A stretch of 64,000 nucleotides of DNA. Origin: Patellaria atrata CBS 101060 (Eukaryota > Ascomycota > Dothideomycetes > Patellariales > Patellariaceae). The stretch covers positions 277,344 through 341,343 of the forward strand of contig MU006099.1 in assembly GCA_010093705.1 (NCBI GenBank), given 5' to 3'. Made by a program: the position numbers and the translations under genes. The notes below the pieces were generated by a model that worked only from the letters and a program-made list of their open reading frames with translations, was not told where the DNA came from and ran no database searches. Below, one piece after another: positions 47,681 to 57,947 of the stretch (positions are counted from its first letter, which is position 1; every line of letters begins with the position of its first letter).

Positions 47681-48266
47681 CATCAATATAGTTCTAGGTA
47701 GCTGGCATATTTACACATCCTCTCGAGGATGTCAGATACTGAGTCTAATGCACATGAATCTTGCGTTGGCCGTGAACAAGGTGTATGTAGCATTATTAGT
47801 TGAATAGTTACTGTATGGTGAGTCCAGCGCATCATGTCGGACTTGTACACGTAGAACTAGAAGAGCGCTACTGTGGTCGGATGCAACCTTAATACCCGTT
47901 ACAGCCGTTTCCCAAGACGAGGTGTGTAATCGGTTTCTCGCGAAAAGGCTCATCGGCCCGATCTACGGCGTCCAAGAGCCCCCTCGGCCGAACAGCCATT
48001 ATTTCTAACTTCGGTGCAAACCGCCTCAACGTCATTTTGATCATCTATAACTCAAGTTGGCTTAATATCCACGATCTCAAGCGACCATCACCCTCTGTTT
48101 CGTTGATGCTAGACCATGCTACTGTCTACTATACCTCTAATTCCTCGCCTCCAATCGGTCAGAGCAATCTCTACGTCTCATTCTGTCGCACCAGTGGTGC
48201 AAACTAGACATCTCGCTATCTGGGCCGCCACACAAACAAACATACCATTCGTAATGATCATTTGCG

Positions 48267-51232
48267 ATGGCACGTAGACATCTTCGAACGGAACAGCTGT
48301 CATTGGGTCGGAATACAAGGGGCCGGACGAGGAGGGGGAAAGATGATTCCGCTTCGGATGATGAAGATGGGTTGCCATGCGTATATAAAGAGATGCTCAC
48401 AGATGTAAAACCCTCTGAGAATGATCTAGACGAGTTACGACCATTGAAGAGACGCCGTATTGTCGATTTAAATTCATCTTCTATGAGGAGGGCACCAGCA
48501 TCAGCGACTCAACACACCCTACATTATCCCGACAACCAACAACAAGAAACGCATAGCGTAGATTCTGACACTGCAAAACCACAAATGATTATCGATAGTG
48601 ATGAGTCGGAGGAAAGTGAATTTGAGTGGGAAGATGTCGGATTGGGGAAAACGTTGGAGGATGACAAGGAAGTGGACATTGATCCAAACACGAGCGGGGC
48701 TCCTCTGTCCATTGTTCTCGGGGAACGCTCCCAAAATGCGGGAAAAACACCTCGGCGAATTAGAAGACGAGTTGTCACTTCCGTAGAGAAAAAAATGAGA
48801 CTTGATATCCACAAGATTCACATCCTTTGCTTACTCAGCCATGTGCATATTCGCAATGACTGGTGCAACGACGTGCAAGTCCAGGTGAGCACCGGTTTAC
48901 GGTTTGGTCTACATGTTCTGACAACGCCATAAGGGAATTGTCAAGCAGTTATTACCACCGAATGTCAAAACTTTCCTGAAGCCCAACCCGAGGTTCTCGC
49001 AGTCTGAAGCATCACAGTCTTTTTTAAATGGTCTTCAGAGAGTAACAAAGTTATGGAAGGAAAATTTTCAGGTCACCGCATTGGGTATCACTAAACCTAC
49101 CTGGGCTGAGACTGAAGGAGATCTTAAAAATGTAATGGTCAGCGATATCTCAGTTGTATCCATCCTCTAACGGTGATAGTTCAAACTTCCCAACGATCAT
49201 GATCCCCCATTAGATCGATCAGATTTCCGCGATGCTGCCACCACTCTTCGAGGCTCACAAGATGTTGGTGCGCAGTTATTCTGCGCCCTGCTTCGTTCCG
49301 TTGGCCTTGAGACGCGCCTAGTTTGTTCCTTACAGTCTCTGACGTTTAGAGTTGCACAGGCTTCATCTTTAGATGATAGGTATAAGAAACCAACCATCTT
49401 CGTAGGTGACGGAAGTGATACCCAGGTACAACCCTTGGCGGCTAGCACATTACCTACACGAGACGTTGAATCACAGGATCCAGCATCATCTTCTAAGTTG
49501 CAGTCGGAACCTCTCAGGAGGATCCAAAGAATTGGGCAACGACGTATCGTAAAAAGCAGTAACCCAGTGAAACACTCGAAAATCGAAAAGCCACGGTCGC
49601 AGACAAGACGGACATTTAACCCTCGGTACCCGGTCTATTGGGTCGAGGCATTCAATGAAGCACGCCAGAAATGGGTTTGTGCAGACCCGCTCGCAACTGG
49701 TACTGTCGGAAAACCTACCGACCTGGAACCTCCTTTGAATAGCTTGGAATGTAGCATGAGCTATGTGGTAGCATTTGAAGATGACGGTGTCCTTCGTGAT
49801 GTGACACGTAGATATGCGAAGGCTTATAATGCGAAGACTCGAAAAACCAGAGTTGAGTCTACAGCTCACGGCCAGAGATGGTGGAAACGAGCGGTTAAGC
49901 GCTACAGAAAGCACATAATCCTTGTAGGGACCTTTTGTGAACTTTCAAGAAGTGAACTGACCCCAAAAATAGGACCGAGACCAGGTCGAAGATGCAGAGC
50001 TAGCACAAAGAGAGGCGGCCGAAAGCATGCCGCGCAATGTACAAGACTACAAAGACCATCCATACTATGTGCTGGAGCGACATCTTAAGCACAATGAAGT
50101 TATCCATCCCAAACGTGAGGTCGGAAAGGTAAATACGGGTACTTCTAACGTGAACAAACTTGAACCTATTTATCGAAGAAACGATGTCCATGTAGTACGA
50201 AGCGCGGATAAATGGTACCGATTTGGGCGAGAAGTCAAAGCAGGTGAACAACCTCTTGGACACTCGAAACCCCGCAATGGAAAATTGCAGATCATCGCTG
50301 GCGCAGACGATGAAGATGAAAATGATACTGGAAATGCGTTATATGCAGGATTCCAAACAGAACTATACGTTCCGCCCCCAATAGTTCACGGAAAAGTCCC
50401 GAGAAATGTTTATGGTAATCTCGACGTCTACGTCCCTTCAATGATTCCACGAGGTGGTGTCCATATCCAAGCCTCAAATGCGGCCAAAGCGGCCCGACTG
50501 ATCGGTGTAGACTATGCAGATGCTGTAACAGGGTTTTCATTCAAGGGGCGTCAAGGCACTGCCATAATCCAGGGAATCGTGGTGGCTGCTGAGTATAAAC
50601 TGGCAGTTGAAGCTGTAATTGATGGATTTTCGAGTGCTGAACAAGAGCAGCAGGACCTACGAAAGACGTCGGAAGCATTAAGACTCTGGAGACGTTTTAT
50701 GCTCGGTTTAAGGATTCTTGAACGGGTTAGTGGCTATATAGAAGAGGGAGAAGAGGGAAATGTTCAGGACCAGCTCGACAAGACCAAAGAAGAGGAAGCA
50801 TATGGATCAGGAGGATTTTTTGCATCTAATGAGCCAGTACCGCAATCTACTACGCATACAGTCCAGTCACCATGGGATTTCTTCGGCTCGACCCTTCCAT
50901 CTGGTATCGCAAACAATTTGGTGGGGAAACCACATGAACTGAAAGATATTGTTCAGACTCGTCGAGCGAGGACAGGTAAAGAATGTGAAAATGAAATTCC
51001 CGTTTCCCTCAACGAAGAATCGTATTTTGGAGGCGGGTTTATTCCTGAGGAAAATAGTTATGCGGAGAGGACAACAGAGGCCACTTCCGCTATTTTAGAT
51101 CCTCCTGATAATGAAACGCTTAACCCTTCCGAGGATCAGGAAGATAGCGAACTGGAGCGAGGCTCGCTGCTCTCTCACGATCCAGAAGACGAAGATGCGG
51201 AACCGGATTGGTTATTGGATAGTAGTAGTTGA
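48267..51232 (+). CDS. RAD4: DNA damage recognition protein RAD4 (XPC homologue)
   Basis: Four exons (48267-48884, 48934-49131, 49180-49923, 49973-51232), all phase 0 with 48-49-bp introns, give 939 residues. The N-terminus is acidic and basic-patched, with DGLPCVYKEMLTD. The transglutaminase-like fold covers KIHILCLLSHVHIRNDWCND, DFRDAATTLRGSQDVGAQLF (then CALLRSVGLETRLVCSLQ), and RYPVYWVEAFNEARQKWVCA. The beta-hairpin domains follow: AESMPRNVQDYKDHPYYVLE and RHLKHNEVIHPKREVGK (BHD1), then VHVVRSADKWYRFGREVKAG (BHD2), and the NVYGNLDVYVPSMIPRGGVH region and FKGRQGTAIIQGIVVA (BHD3). RAD4 with RAD23 finds helix-distorting lesions and starts global nucleotide excision repair in the nucleus. The fourth junction (CTT, GTAGGG...ATAG, GAC) is fixed by RDQVEDAELA. 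Confidence 0.94.
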
Positions 51233-53059
51233 ATTCAGCTAATTTATATTGTTATACCAGCCTCCTGTACATACATGACCGGCGTCGCATAACTTTTCAT
51301 GGCCTAGAATATCCTATAACCCCAATATTATACTTCAAGGCCTACGTAATTCTTGTACGGAGTTTATAATTCTGCACTTATGTACCCGCAGATGATTGTA
51401 TGGTTGCGGAAATGAGGGAAAGGGAGTTACTATATGAATACTCCTCCCTACCTTTCTATTCTCTTGCGGAACTGGCATGCCGTGTTGTGCAAAAAGTGAA
51501 ATACCAAGAACATAAGGTTTCAGATTTAACCTTGGATGATACACGGCAGACCCGGTATCGAGGAACTTGTACATCTACTGGTATAGAACTCTTTCTATCA
51601 TCTGGCATTTAGAGAATGATAACTTTGGCCGCCCAAAGTCGTCACATTATTGATAGCAACCGCCTTGTACTACTTAATAGTAGTTTTGTATGGACGATGC
51701 AAGATTCTATCGAACATTAGAATAAGTATTTACATACTAAAATAATTTGATCAAAAAATAAGAAGTATGATAATAGTAAAGAGATATTCTTATTCAGATA
51801 TCAAAATAAGAAACGAACCAATAAGCCCAAAAGAATATTCGCCAGTTGACTAGAACGGTCCTTGCCACTTGGACGCGCCGTTCTTCCTTGTTGCAAAGTT
51901 CTACCCAACTCTTAGTTTATATAGCTGAAGTCTAAAGTACCATATAAGTTCTGTTTATAAACGGGTTGATCCTTTACTGATAGAATTCCTTTTCCTTTTG
52001 AATCAATATATTTATTCGATTCTTGTTTATCGTCCGATGCTTTCCCTTTAAGAGGGTCTATAGGACTATAGACTAAATTGTACTTCGAAAAAACCTACGT
52101 ACATATAGTAGGAGAAAAACAATTGTACTAATAATCTACATACATCCTCTCCTATCCTACTTGACCTCCTCTGGTCCAATATGGCGAACTTTGTCCTATC
52201 CTTTGTTATATCCAAACATTTTATGCTTGTGTTCTCTTGAGGTGTCCCTCTCAATCCACAGGCAGCCCTCTGTTTGTGGATAACACGCATCCAACCTAAC
52301 CGGCTCTGTCCCTGGCGATTCCGGCTCATCTAGAGGCTGATCTGGCTAGTCATCAACGTGATCGTGATATTATATTAGTAACGTAGCTTAGACAAGGTCG
52401 CAAACGGGCGAAGCGCCTACGGGCAGTATACTACATATACTTTCCCCTCGCTATTACCATTAACGTTCGTTTCAAATGAAAGGCGCTCCGCTATACTCCA
52501 AAGAGTATTTGGTCGAACACGTGCTGTGATCTTGACTGGCCTTCACCTCCACCCCTTCCCCTTACTTGTGTGTGTGTCTATGTCCCATCCGTCTTGTCTA
52601 CTCAAGACGCATACGTACGAGTGTTGTTCGCAGGTGGTATATATCTTGTATGACGAGCTCTGACGGCGCTAGCGAGTACGGATGCGGTACGGTGGGGAGC
52701 ATCGTCGTGTTGTTTCGTTTAGAGGAGGAAAGGTATCGCTTTTTTCTGGTTCGGATTCGTGATACGTGTATTAGCTCCTCGTACGAGCCGTGACTATAGC
52801 GTTCTTATTATCGTCATGCTCACCTACGCTCTGTTAAAAACATTTTCCACCCGCTAGTAAACGGTTTTCAGCAACATAACCACGATATAATATATGCGCT
52901 GTGTAGCCGTATAAAGACCTCTGCGTTGGCTGTAAAGGGTCTATAACGCGATCTAGATTGACCAGAATTTGATAGTTATATTTAATCAATTTATACTAAT
53001 TATATTTTATACTTATATTCTATGTCCTTTATTTAGAAAGTAAATAAGATTATAATTAA
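51233..53059. other. Gene-free, AT-rich start of the mobile-element zone
   Basis: This runs from the 3' end of RAD4 to the first SINE-like repeat. AT-rich stretches (51640-51830, 52960-53060) alternate with mixed sequence. A GCGAAGCGCCTACGGGC string near 52409 resembles the hairpin of the SINE-like repeats and may be a remnant. No gene is supported. Confidence 0.4.
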
Positions 53060-53235
53060 GGGAAAAAAAAAGAATAACCCGGAGATGAGAATTGAACCAG
53101 GCACTGAAAAATTTAAAAAAAAAAAAAAAAAAGAAAAAGAACTTAAGGAAGAGTCCCCTACGCTTCGTAGGCGCTATCCCGGCTTATTATTATTCGATTG
53201 TAGTTCTTTTTATCTATATAAACCTTTACTTTCGC
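53060..53235 (-). repeat. SINE-like repeat with tRNA-like features, copy 1
   Basis: On the minus strand, AATAAGCCGGGATAGCG starts the unit and GGTTCAATTCTCATCTCCGG, then GTTATT, ends it. The two ends pair almost perfectly (AATAAGCCGG with CCGGGTTATT) like an acceptor stem. GGTTCAATTC matches the tRNA B-box, and CCTACGAAGCGTAGG is a strong hairpin in the D-arm position. A long T-rich insert lies between. A second copy lies about 520 bp downstream in the same orientation. I therefore read it as a tRNA-derived short interspersed element. The core spans 53073-53188, and similarity continues into the flanks. Confidence 0.55.
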
Positions 53236-53577
53236 AAGCTTATCACGAACCAACGCTAGGTCGATGGTAGGGTTGGATTAGAGTTATCACGAACACGATC
53301 ACCAGGGCATGAACACCAGGGTACGAGCACTAGGGGAGGCACGAGTAGGAGAAAGAGACAGGGAGTAGGCAGGCCGCTGGAGGCCCTAGTAGTAGCAGGT
53401 GCTACTACTTGTATCATATATATTAGAAACCCCCAGCGCCAGTACCGTAGATAGAAGAGTACACAATAGCATACTATCATGACTTCGACCACAAGTGCGC
53501 ACTAGTGACGTCGAGTCCATGACAAGTGTGGAGATGTTACCACGGAACGTATTATGGGAAATTAGAGTAAAAGAAGA

Positions 53578-53756
53578 AACGAAAAAAAAAAGAAAATAAG
53601 CCGGACATAAGAATTGAACCAGATACTAAAAAATTAAAAAATGAAATAAAAGGCATAACAGCTTAGGGAAGAGTCCCCTACGCTTCGTAGGCGCTATTCC
53701 AGCTTATTATTACTTTTATCGAAGATTTTTTAACTATATATACTTTTACTTTCGTG
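53578..53756 (-). repeat. SINE-like repeat with tRNA-like features, copy 2
   Basis: This has the same layout as copy 1: AATAAGCTGGAATAGCG at the start (minus strand), the identical CCTACGAAGCGTAGGGGACT block, GGTTCAATTC as B-box, and GTCCGGCTTATT at the end. The core is 53595-53708. The AATAAGC/GCTTATT ends pair here too, with compensated differences from copy 1. The flanks toward 53756 (TTTTACTTTCG) also match copy 1, so the repeated unit is about 170 bp or is part of something longer. Confidence 0.55.
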
Positions 53757-54319
53757 AACTCAATTTTCTATTTTCTAAGTACGCACGAACTCCTTGTCCT
53801 ATTGGATCCAAATTCGCGCCTTAGTATCTCACACTTCAATTCGTAACATTTATTATTTGAGACATTCAGAGACGTATTTCTATTGATATAATAATTCTTC
53901 CTTGAGAAATTCAGGAAGGTTCAGGCTAACACTGACTGAGAAGGGAGAACTGAAGAAATTCAAGATGAAAACAAATTCTAACCATTTTTTGTACCTCCAC
54001 CTGTGAGCGTCTGGTCGGTGAATCCTCGACTCACTTCAGTAACACGAACACCGGACTGATTCTTCCCGCAACACCTTTACTAGCATAAGATTCTACTTAA
54101 GACATCTACGTTACTACACACTGTCACACCTTATAGTTAAACATCCTTGGGGTTATACCTCCGTACAGAATCCCCGCGAGCTCAATGTAACTTGAATCGC
54201 ACGGGCTAAGGTAGGTATACAATCTTAACATCAAGTATGCTCTCCTATTTTCATCCGATGTGAGTGTAATTTGACTTTGTCTTGGCATATGCAGGGCAGT
54301 CGTAGCGAGTCTAGTTCTA
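53757..54319. other. Gene-free flank of the DNA transposon
   Basis: This lies between the second SINE-like repeat and the TA target of the transposon at 54318-54319. No gene or element end is recognised. Confidence 0.4.
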
Positions 54320-54366
54320 AGGGTCTTGTTCAGGTCGTGCACGGTTTCAGACCATGCACAGTCGCC
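54320..54366. repeat. Left terminal inverted repeat of the transposon
   Basis: It begins AGGGTCTTGTTCAGGTCGTG and ends ACAGTCGCC. It contains CACGGTTTCAGA, shared with the right end. Confidence 0.85.
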
Positions 54367-54627
54367 CCATCAAAAATCGCACCCCATAGAGTGATTTTGA
54401 AAATGATGCAACACGCTCCATATTTGATATATCTATACTAAATTTTATGATGTTGTAAACAAGAAGCTGCACTTTCCGTCTATCTATATGTTAGGGCTCT
54501 AAAATCTCTGTGGCAGTCGTGATTGTCGTCGAGGCCGACCAGTCGTGGGATTGACCGTTTCTACCTCTACTACCTCAATAATATTATCTAAGAGTTCTAT
54601 AGCTGGTAGTATGACAATCTGCTTCTT

Positions 54628-56371
54628 CTACTTCGGTTGTTGAGGGGGTCTAGGTGTTTTTTGAACCTTTTGTTCAGCTTGTTTGGCTTCTACAGTAATT
54701 TGTTGCTGAGCGTTTTTTACCTCCGCTACCCTCTCCCTCTCCTCCTTATCTTTTTGTCGTTGAAACTTGCGGTCTTTAGCTTGTTCTTCTTTCTCCTCTC
54801 TACGTAGCTGTTGCTGAAGCTTATTATTTACTTTACGAGCTTCTTCTGCAGCTTCATCCTCCTCCTCTTGCCGTAGGAAATCGCGCGCTTGGGTGATTTT
54901 TTGAGGGCTCCAAAACACCGCACCACCATTCTTTGTGCTAATTACTCGTTGTAAAAGAGACTTCTGCCGTTTACGTTGCCTCTTCTCGCCCTCAAGAGCA
55001 TTAATTAAACCGAAGTTCTGTTGTTGGAGGATAGTATTAGAGGTAGAGAGGAATTGAAACTTCGCTTTCAGCTCTTCGACGACAGGGTGCATTACATCAG
55101 CAACAACGGTCTCTAGTTTCTTCTCTATGCGTTTCCAATCTTTCTCCGATAACACTGATTTAGCTGATTCACTTGAGCTTGGTCTACCGCCTATTTGACG
55201 AACTGGTTGCCTCTCCGGCTTTGCTAATCCTTGTAGCACTTCACTCGGATTATATGGAGAGATACCTGTTTTTTTAAAGCTCCCAGGGATGTTTTTCTCT
55301 GTAAAAGCCTTCTGGTAAGCGGGTCAGAATAGCTCAAAAAAGTTCCGTTTTGCAATATTCGATATGCCCTGTGATCGGCTCAAAAAGTCGTCGAGATTTT
55401 GACTGTAATACGTGGCGAGAGGAGAGAACAAGGAGACGTCGAGGGGCTGCAATCTGTGCGTAGAGTGAGGAGGATAGTTGGCTAATATGATCTTATCGCT
55501 TATACAATACTCCAAAAAAGGCATATTGATATGGGAGCCATGGCCATCGACGATAAGAAGCCTCCAAGCTCGACCAGCTTTGGTTTTGGTAGAACGGTCA
55601 AAAACGGTCTCCAACCACCTCAATCCGAGCTCGTCATTAGTCCATCCTGTCGGTGAAGCAGTAAAAAAATACCCCTGGTCTTCCGGTCCATAGCCCTCTA
55701 ACCATCTATCTTGTATCGCTCCTGATACCGATGGGTAGATGATCCCAGGAGGGATAGCTGTTCCATCTGCACAGATAGTAGCTAGGACCGTAATCCACTC
55801 CCGATTCCCGTCCTGTGCGATTCCCTTAACCCTTCCACTTTCAAAGGCAGCTTTGCTGTAAATCCTACGTGACTTTTTAAGCATACCTATAAGGAAGCCC
55901 TTTTCATCCATATTGTACGTATTTTCTGGTAGGGCACTGAACTTGTCGAGCTTACGCCCAAGGAGTTCGAAATAGAGCTTGTAAAACGGTCCCTGATCGA
56001 CCTTATGACGGGCTAAATCAATAGGACTGAGATAACCAGATTTGAGCTGATCTCCATAGCGCCGATACCACCTCGTAACCCAGCTATTTCCAGGTCTTTT
56101 TCCAACGATATGACTGGCTAGATTTCGTACAGTTGCAGGCGTAGGAGGGGAAAGCACGATCAGTCAATCGATTGATATATTTAATAGGTGTTTTTGACTG
56201 CGCCTCGGTCATCAATTTGAAGTTTTCGATTGCTACCTCGCGGGAAACAGTGACATTACGAAAACGCCGCGACAACGTCGTGCGGTCACAATTATACTCT
56301 TTTGCAGTTTGGGTTATATTAGGGATATCTTGAAGCTTTAGACTCTCAAGCGCGGCCTCAATTGGAGTCAT
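54628..56371 (-). pseudogene. Transposase of the Fot/pogo-type element, lightly broken
   Basis: The frame opens with MTPIEAALESLKLQDIPNIT and a helix-turn-helix (AKEYNCDRTTLSRRFRN), then a second DNA-binding helix region (ATVRNLASHIVGKRPGNSW, VTRWYRR). The catalytic DDE domain follows: NTYNMDEKGF (first Asp), LLIVDGHGSH (second Asp), QPLDVSLFSP (third Asp). A Lys/Gln/Glu-rich coiled tail ends at 54628. Two lesions are visible: a one-base frame change near 56160, between the two DNA-binding parts, and one TGA stop at 55324-55326 after RNFFELF, beyond which the same frame resumes (PAYQKAFTEKNIPGSF). The rest is open, so the copy lost function recently. A TGG-to-TGA change would be compatible with repeat-induced point mutation. 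Confidence 0.85.
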
Positions 56372-56445
56372 ATTGGTGGTGGTGGAGTAAACAGTAGTCC
56401 TAATTATTCTCCGGATACGTGTATTTTGACAACTGAATTTTGGTT

Positions 56446-56492
56446 GGCGACCGTGCACGCTCTGAAACCGTGTACGGCCTGAACAAGACCAT
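56446..56492. repeat. Right terminal inverted repeat of the transposon
   Basis: Read inward on the minus strand it begins ATGGTCTTGTTCAGGCCGTA and ends ACGGTCGCC, with CACGGTTTCAGA in common with the left end. Confidence 0.85.
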
Positions 56493-56494
56493 TA

Positions 56495-57037
56495 TCCCCA
56501 AGGGTTCAATTCTGACTTCATCCCTCAGTTGACGGACATGGATTGAGAGCGAGGATAAGGTACTCTTTAACCAGGAATTCTGGAGAAAAGGATCGTCGCA
56601 GTCAAGGCTACAAGCTTCCTGATCCTGGCCTAACGCCTTCGAACTAAGATAGATATCTGGTGTATATACACCCTCCCCGTCATAGACGCATCATTTTGTT
56701 TATCAGCATGGTTATAATACAAGTACTTCTCTCCTACAAATAAAGACCGGTTAGTATTCCACTGGGAAAAAAATGGATGACTTGAAAAGGAAGGGTAACA
56801 AAGAATCTATGAGTAGATATAGGGGGAAGGAGACGGATCATAGTCCTTTGCCCTCTTAACTGAGCGATTTATCTATTCTTTATCTGTGGCTATTATTCTC
56901 CTGGGAAAAAAAAGGTATACTTGTAGGATGTATGAGCTATAAGTATCGCTACTACGCCATCCGTTCTATGTCAAGAAATCAAATCTATCAAAATATTCTA
57001 CAGGACCCAAGACAGCAAGAAGCCACCCATCAGCGTT
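56495..57037. other. Spacer between the transposon and the secreted-protein gene
   Basis: It follows the TA duplication and holds the promoter of the small secreted protein. No other feature is recognised. Confidence 0.4.
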
Positions 57038-57421
57038 ATGAAGTGGATCACTTCTCTTGTCCTAATCCCCCTCCTGGGGTCAACAGCCGCGATCCCGATC
57101 AATCTAGAAGTGAGTGCCAACAGTAAAGCAGACTTCGGTTCGGTATGGTTCGATACCGATAAACTCTTCCTTTGTGCTGGCACCAATTACGCTGATTGCA
57201 TGTACTACAAGGTCACAGCTGGGAAGTCCTTTGCGTTCGGGGAAGTTCCCACTCCTCGCTATTCCGTGAAGTCACCCGCAGGATATTCCTGCAAAGCATA
57301 CGATACTACGACCTGCAAAACAGGGCGGGAGGCAACAATGCCCCCTAGTGGCAGCCCGGATCTTAGAGTCGTCCCATATTGGATTTATAACATAAAGGCA
57401 TTCAAATATACCGTTCCCTGA
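57038..57421 (+). CDS. Small secreted cysteine-containing protein (effector-like)
   Basis: This single-exon frame gives 127 residues. MKWITSLVLIPLLGSTAA is a clear signal peptide (basic n-region, hydrophobic core, small residues before the cut), so the mature protein is about 109 residues. It has four cysteines in two close pairs (LCAGTNYADCMYY and YSCKAYDTTTCKTG), compatible with two disulfide bonds, and no membrane helix. No enzyme motif or known family is visible. Small secreted cysteine proteins often act as effectors or antimicrobials in fungi, but nothing here proves that. It begins about 545 bp from the right end of the transposon, a context typical of fast-evolving secreted proteins. 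Confidence 0.7.
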   Translation: MKWITSLVLIPLLGSTAAIPINLEVSANSKADFGSVWFDTDKLFLCAGTNYADCMYYKVTAGKSFAFGEVPTPRYSVKSPAGYSCKAYDTTTCKTGREATMPPSGSPDLRVVPYWIYNIKAFKYTVP

Positions 57422-57947
57422 GGCATTGGTGAGTAATTTATATATTATAATATCAGTCTGATTTCAATTTGAGAAAATATCATATGCATCCTTTCATTCA
57501 TGTGAGTGCAAATCAGTGCGGGACAGGGATTCACAGAAGTTGATGAGTGGTAGATTTGGGGTATTCATACCTGACTGTTAAACCTGAGTCTCTCTCGGAT
57601 GTTGGTGTACAGGCATTTTGGCCAAAAGACCGTGTCCATTATGAGATCAACCGAGATTGTCTGACCATGTGCACGAACCGTTTTCGTCGGTTACTGTACA
57701 TCGGACGTACGTAAAACGGTAGACTGTTAAATTTGTCTCCGTACAATATTCTACTAGCCGATACCTCCTAAAGCAGATATCTTCAGGAATTTGGGCATAC
57801 AACAAGTAGAGTAAACCCTTGGCAAGAGGAACATAGTGATTATGAGAGAATTATCGAAAGCTCAGTGATATTTTCAGAATAATTGCTTTACCACCTCATA
57901 CTTAAAGTAATATTTCAATGTACCCGGATTTGACGACAAATGGGTTT
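57422..57947. other. Spacer between convergent genes
   Basis: This 526-bp stretch holds the 3' ends of the secreted-protein gene and MET10. Nothing else is supported. Confidence 0.45.

Larger units (their letters stand above)
47417..48266. promoter_or_regulatory. Divergent promoter between the copper ATPase and RAD4
   Basis: The 850-bp spacer holds both promoters. Two matches to the Ace1-type metal-response consensus (listed separately) lie on the ATPase side. No gene is supported inside. Confidence 0.5.
54320..56492 (-). mobile_element. Fot/pogo-type DNA transposon (Tc1-mariner superfamily), 2173 bp, both ends present
   Basis: Terminal inverted repeats of 47 bp (54320-54366 and 56446-56492) match at about 41 of 47 positions. 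The outer ends read AGGGTCTTGTTCAGG and, inverted, ATGGTCTTGTTCAGG. A TA lies directly outside each end (54318-54319 and 56493-56494), the target duplication of this superfamily. The interior encodes a single transposase on the minus strand, listed separately. The length is slightly above the 1.9 kb of Fot1 and Pot2. The ends are well preserved, so the copy may still move if a relative supplies transposase. Confidence 0.88.

Noticed and set aside
53073-53188. Functional tRNA gene
   Set aside because: The B-box and pairing ends resemble a tRNA, but there is no proper anticodon arm and a long T-rich insert interrupts the body. A SINE-like repeat fits better.
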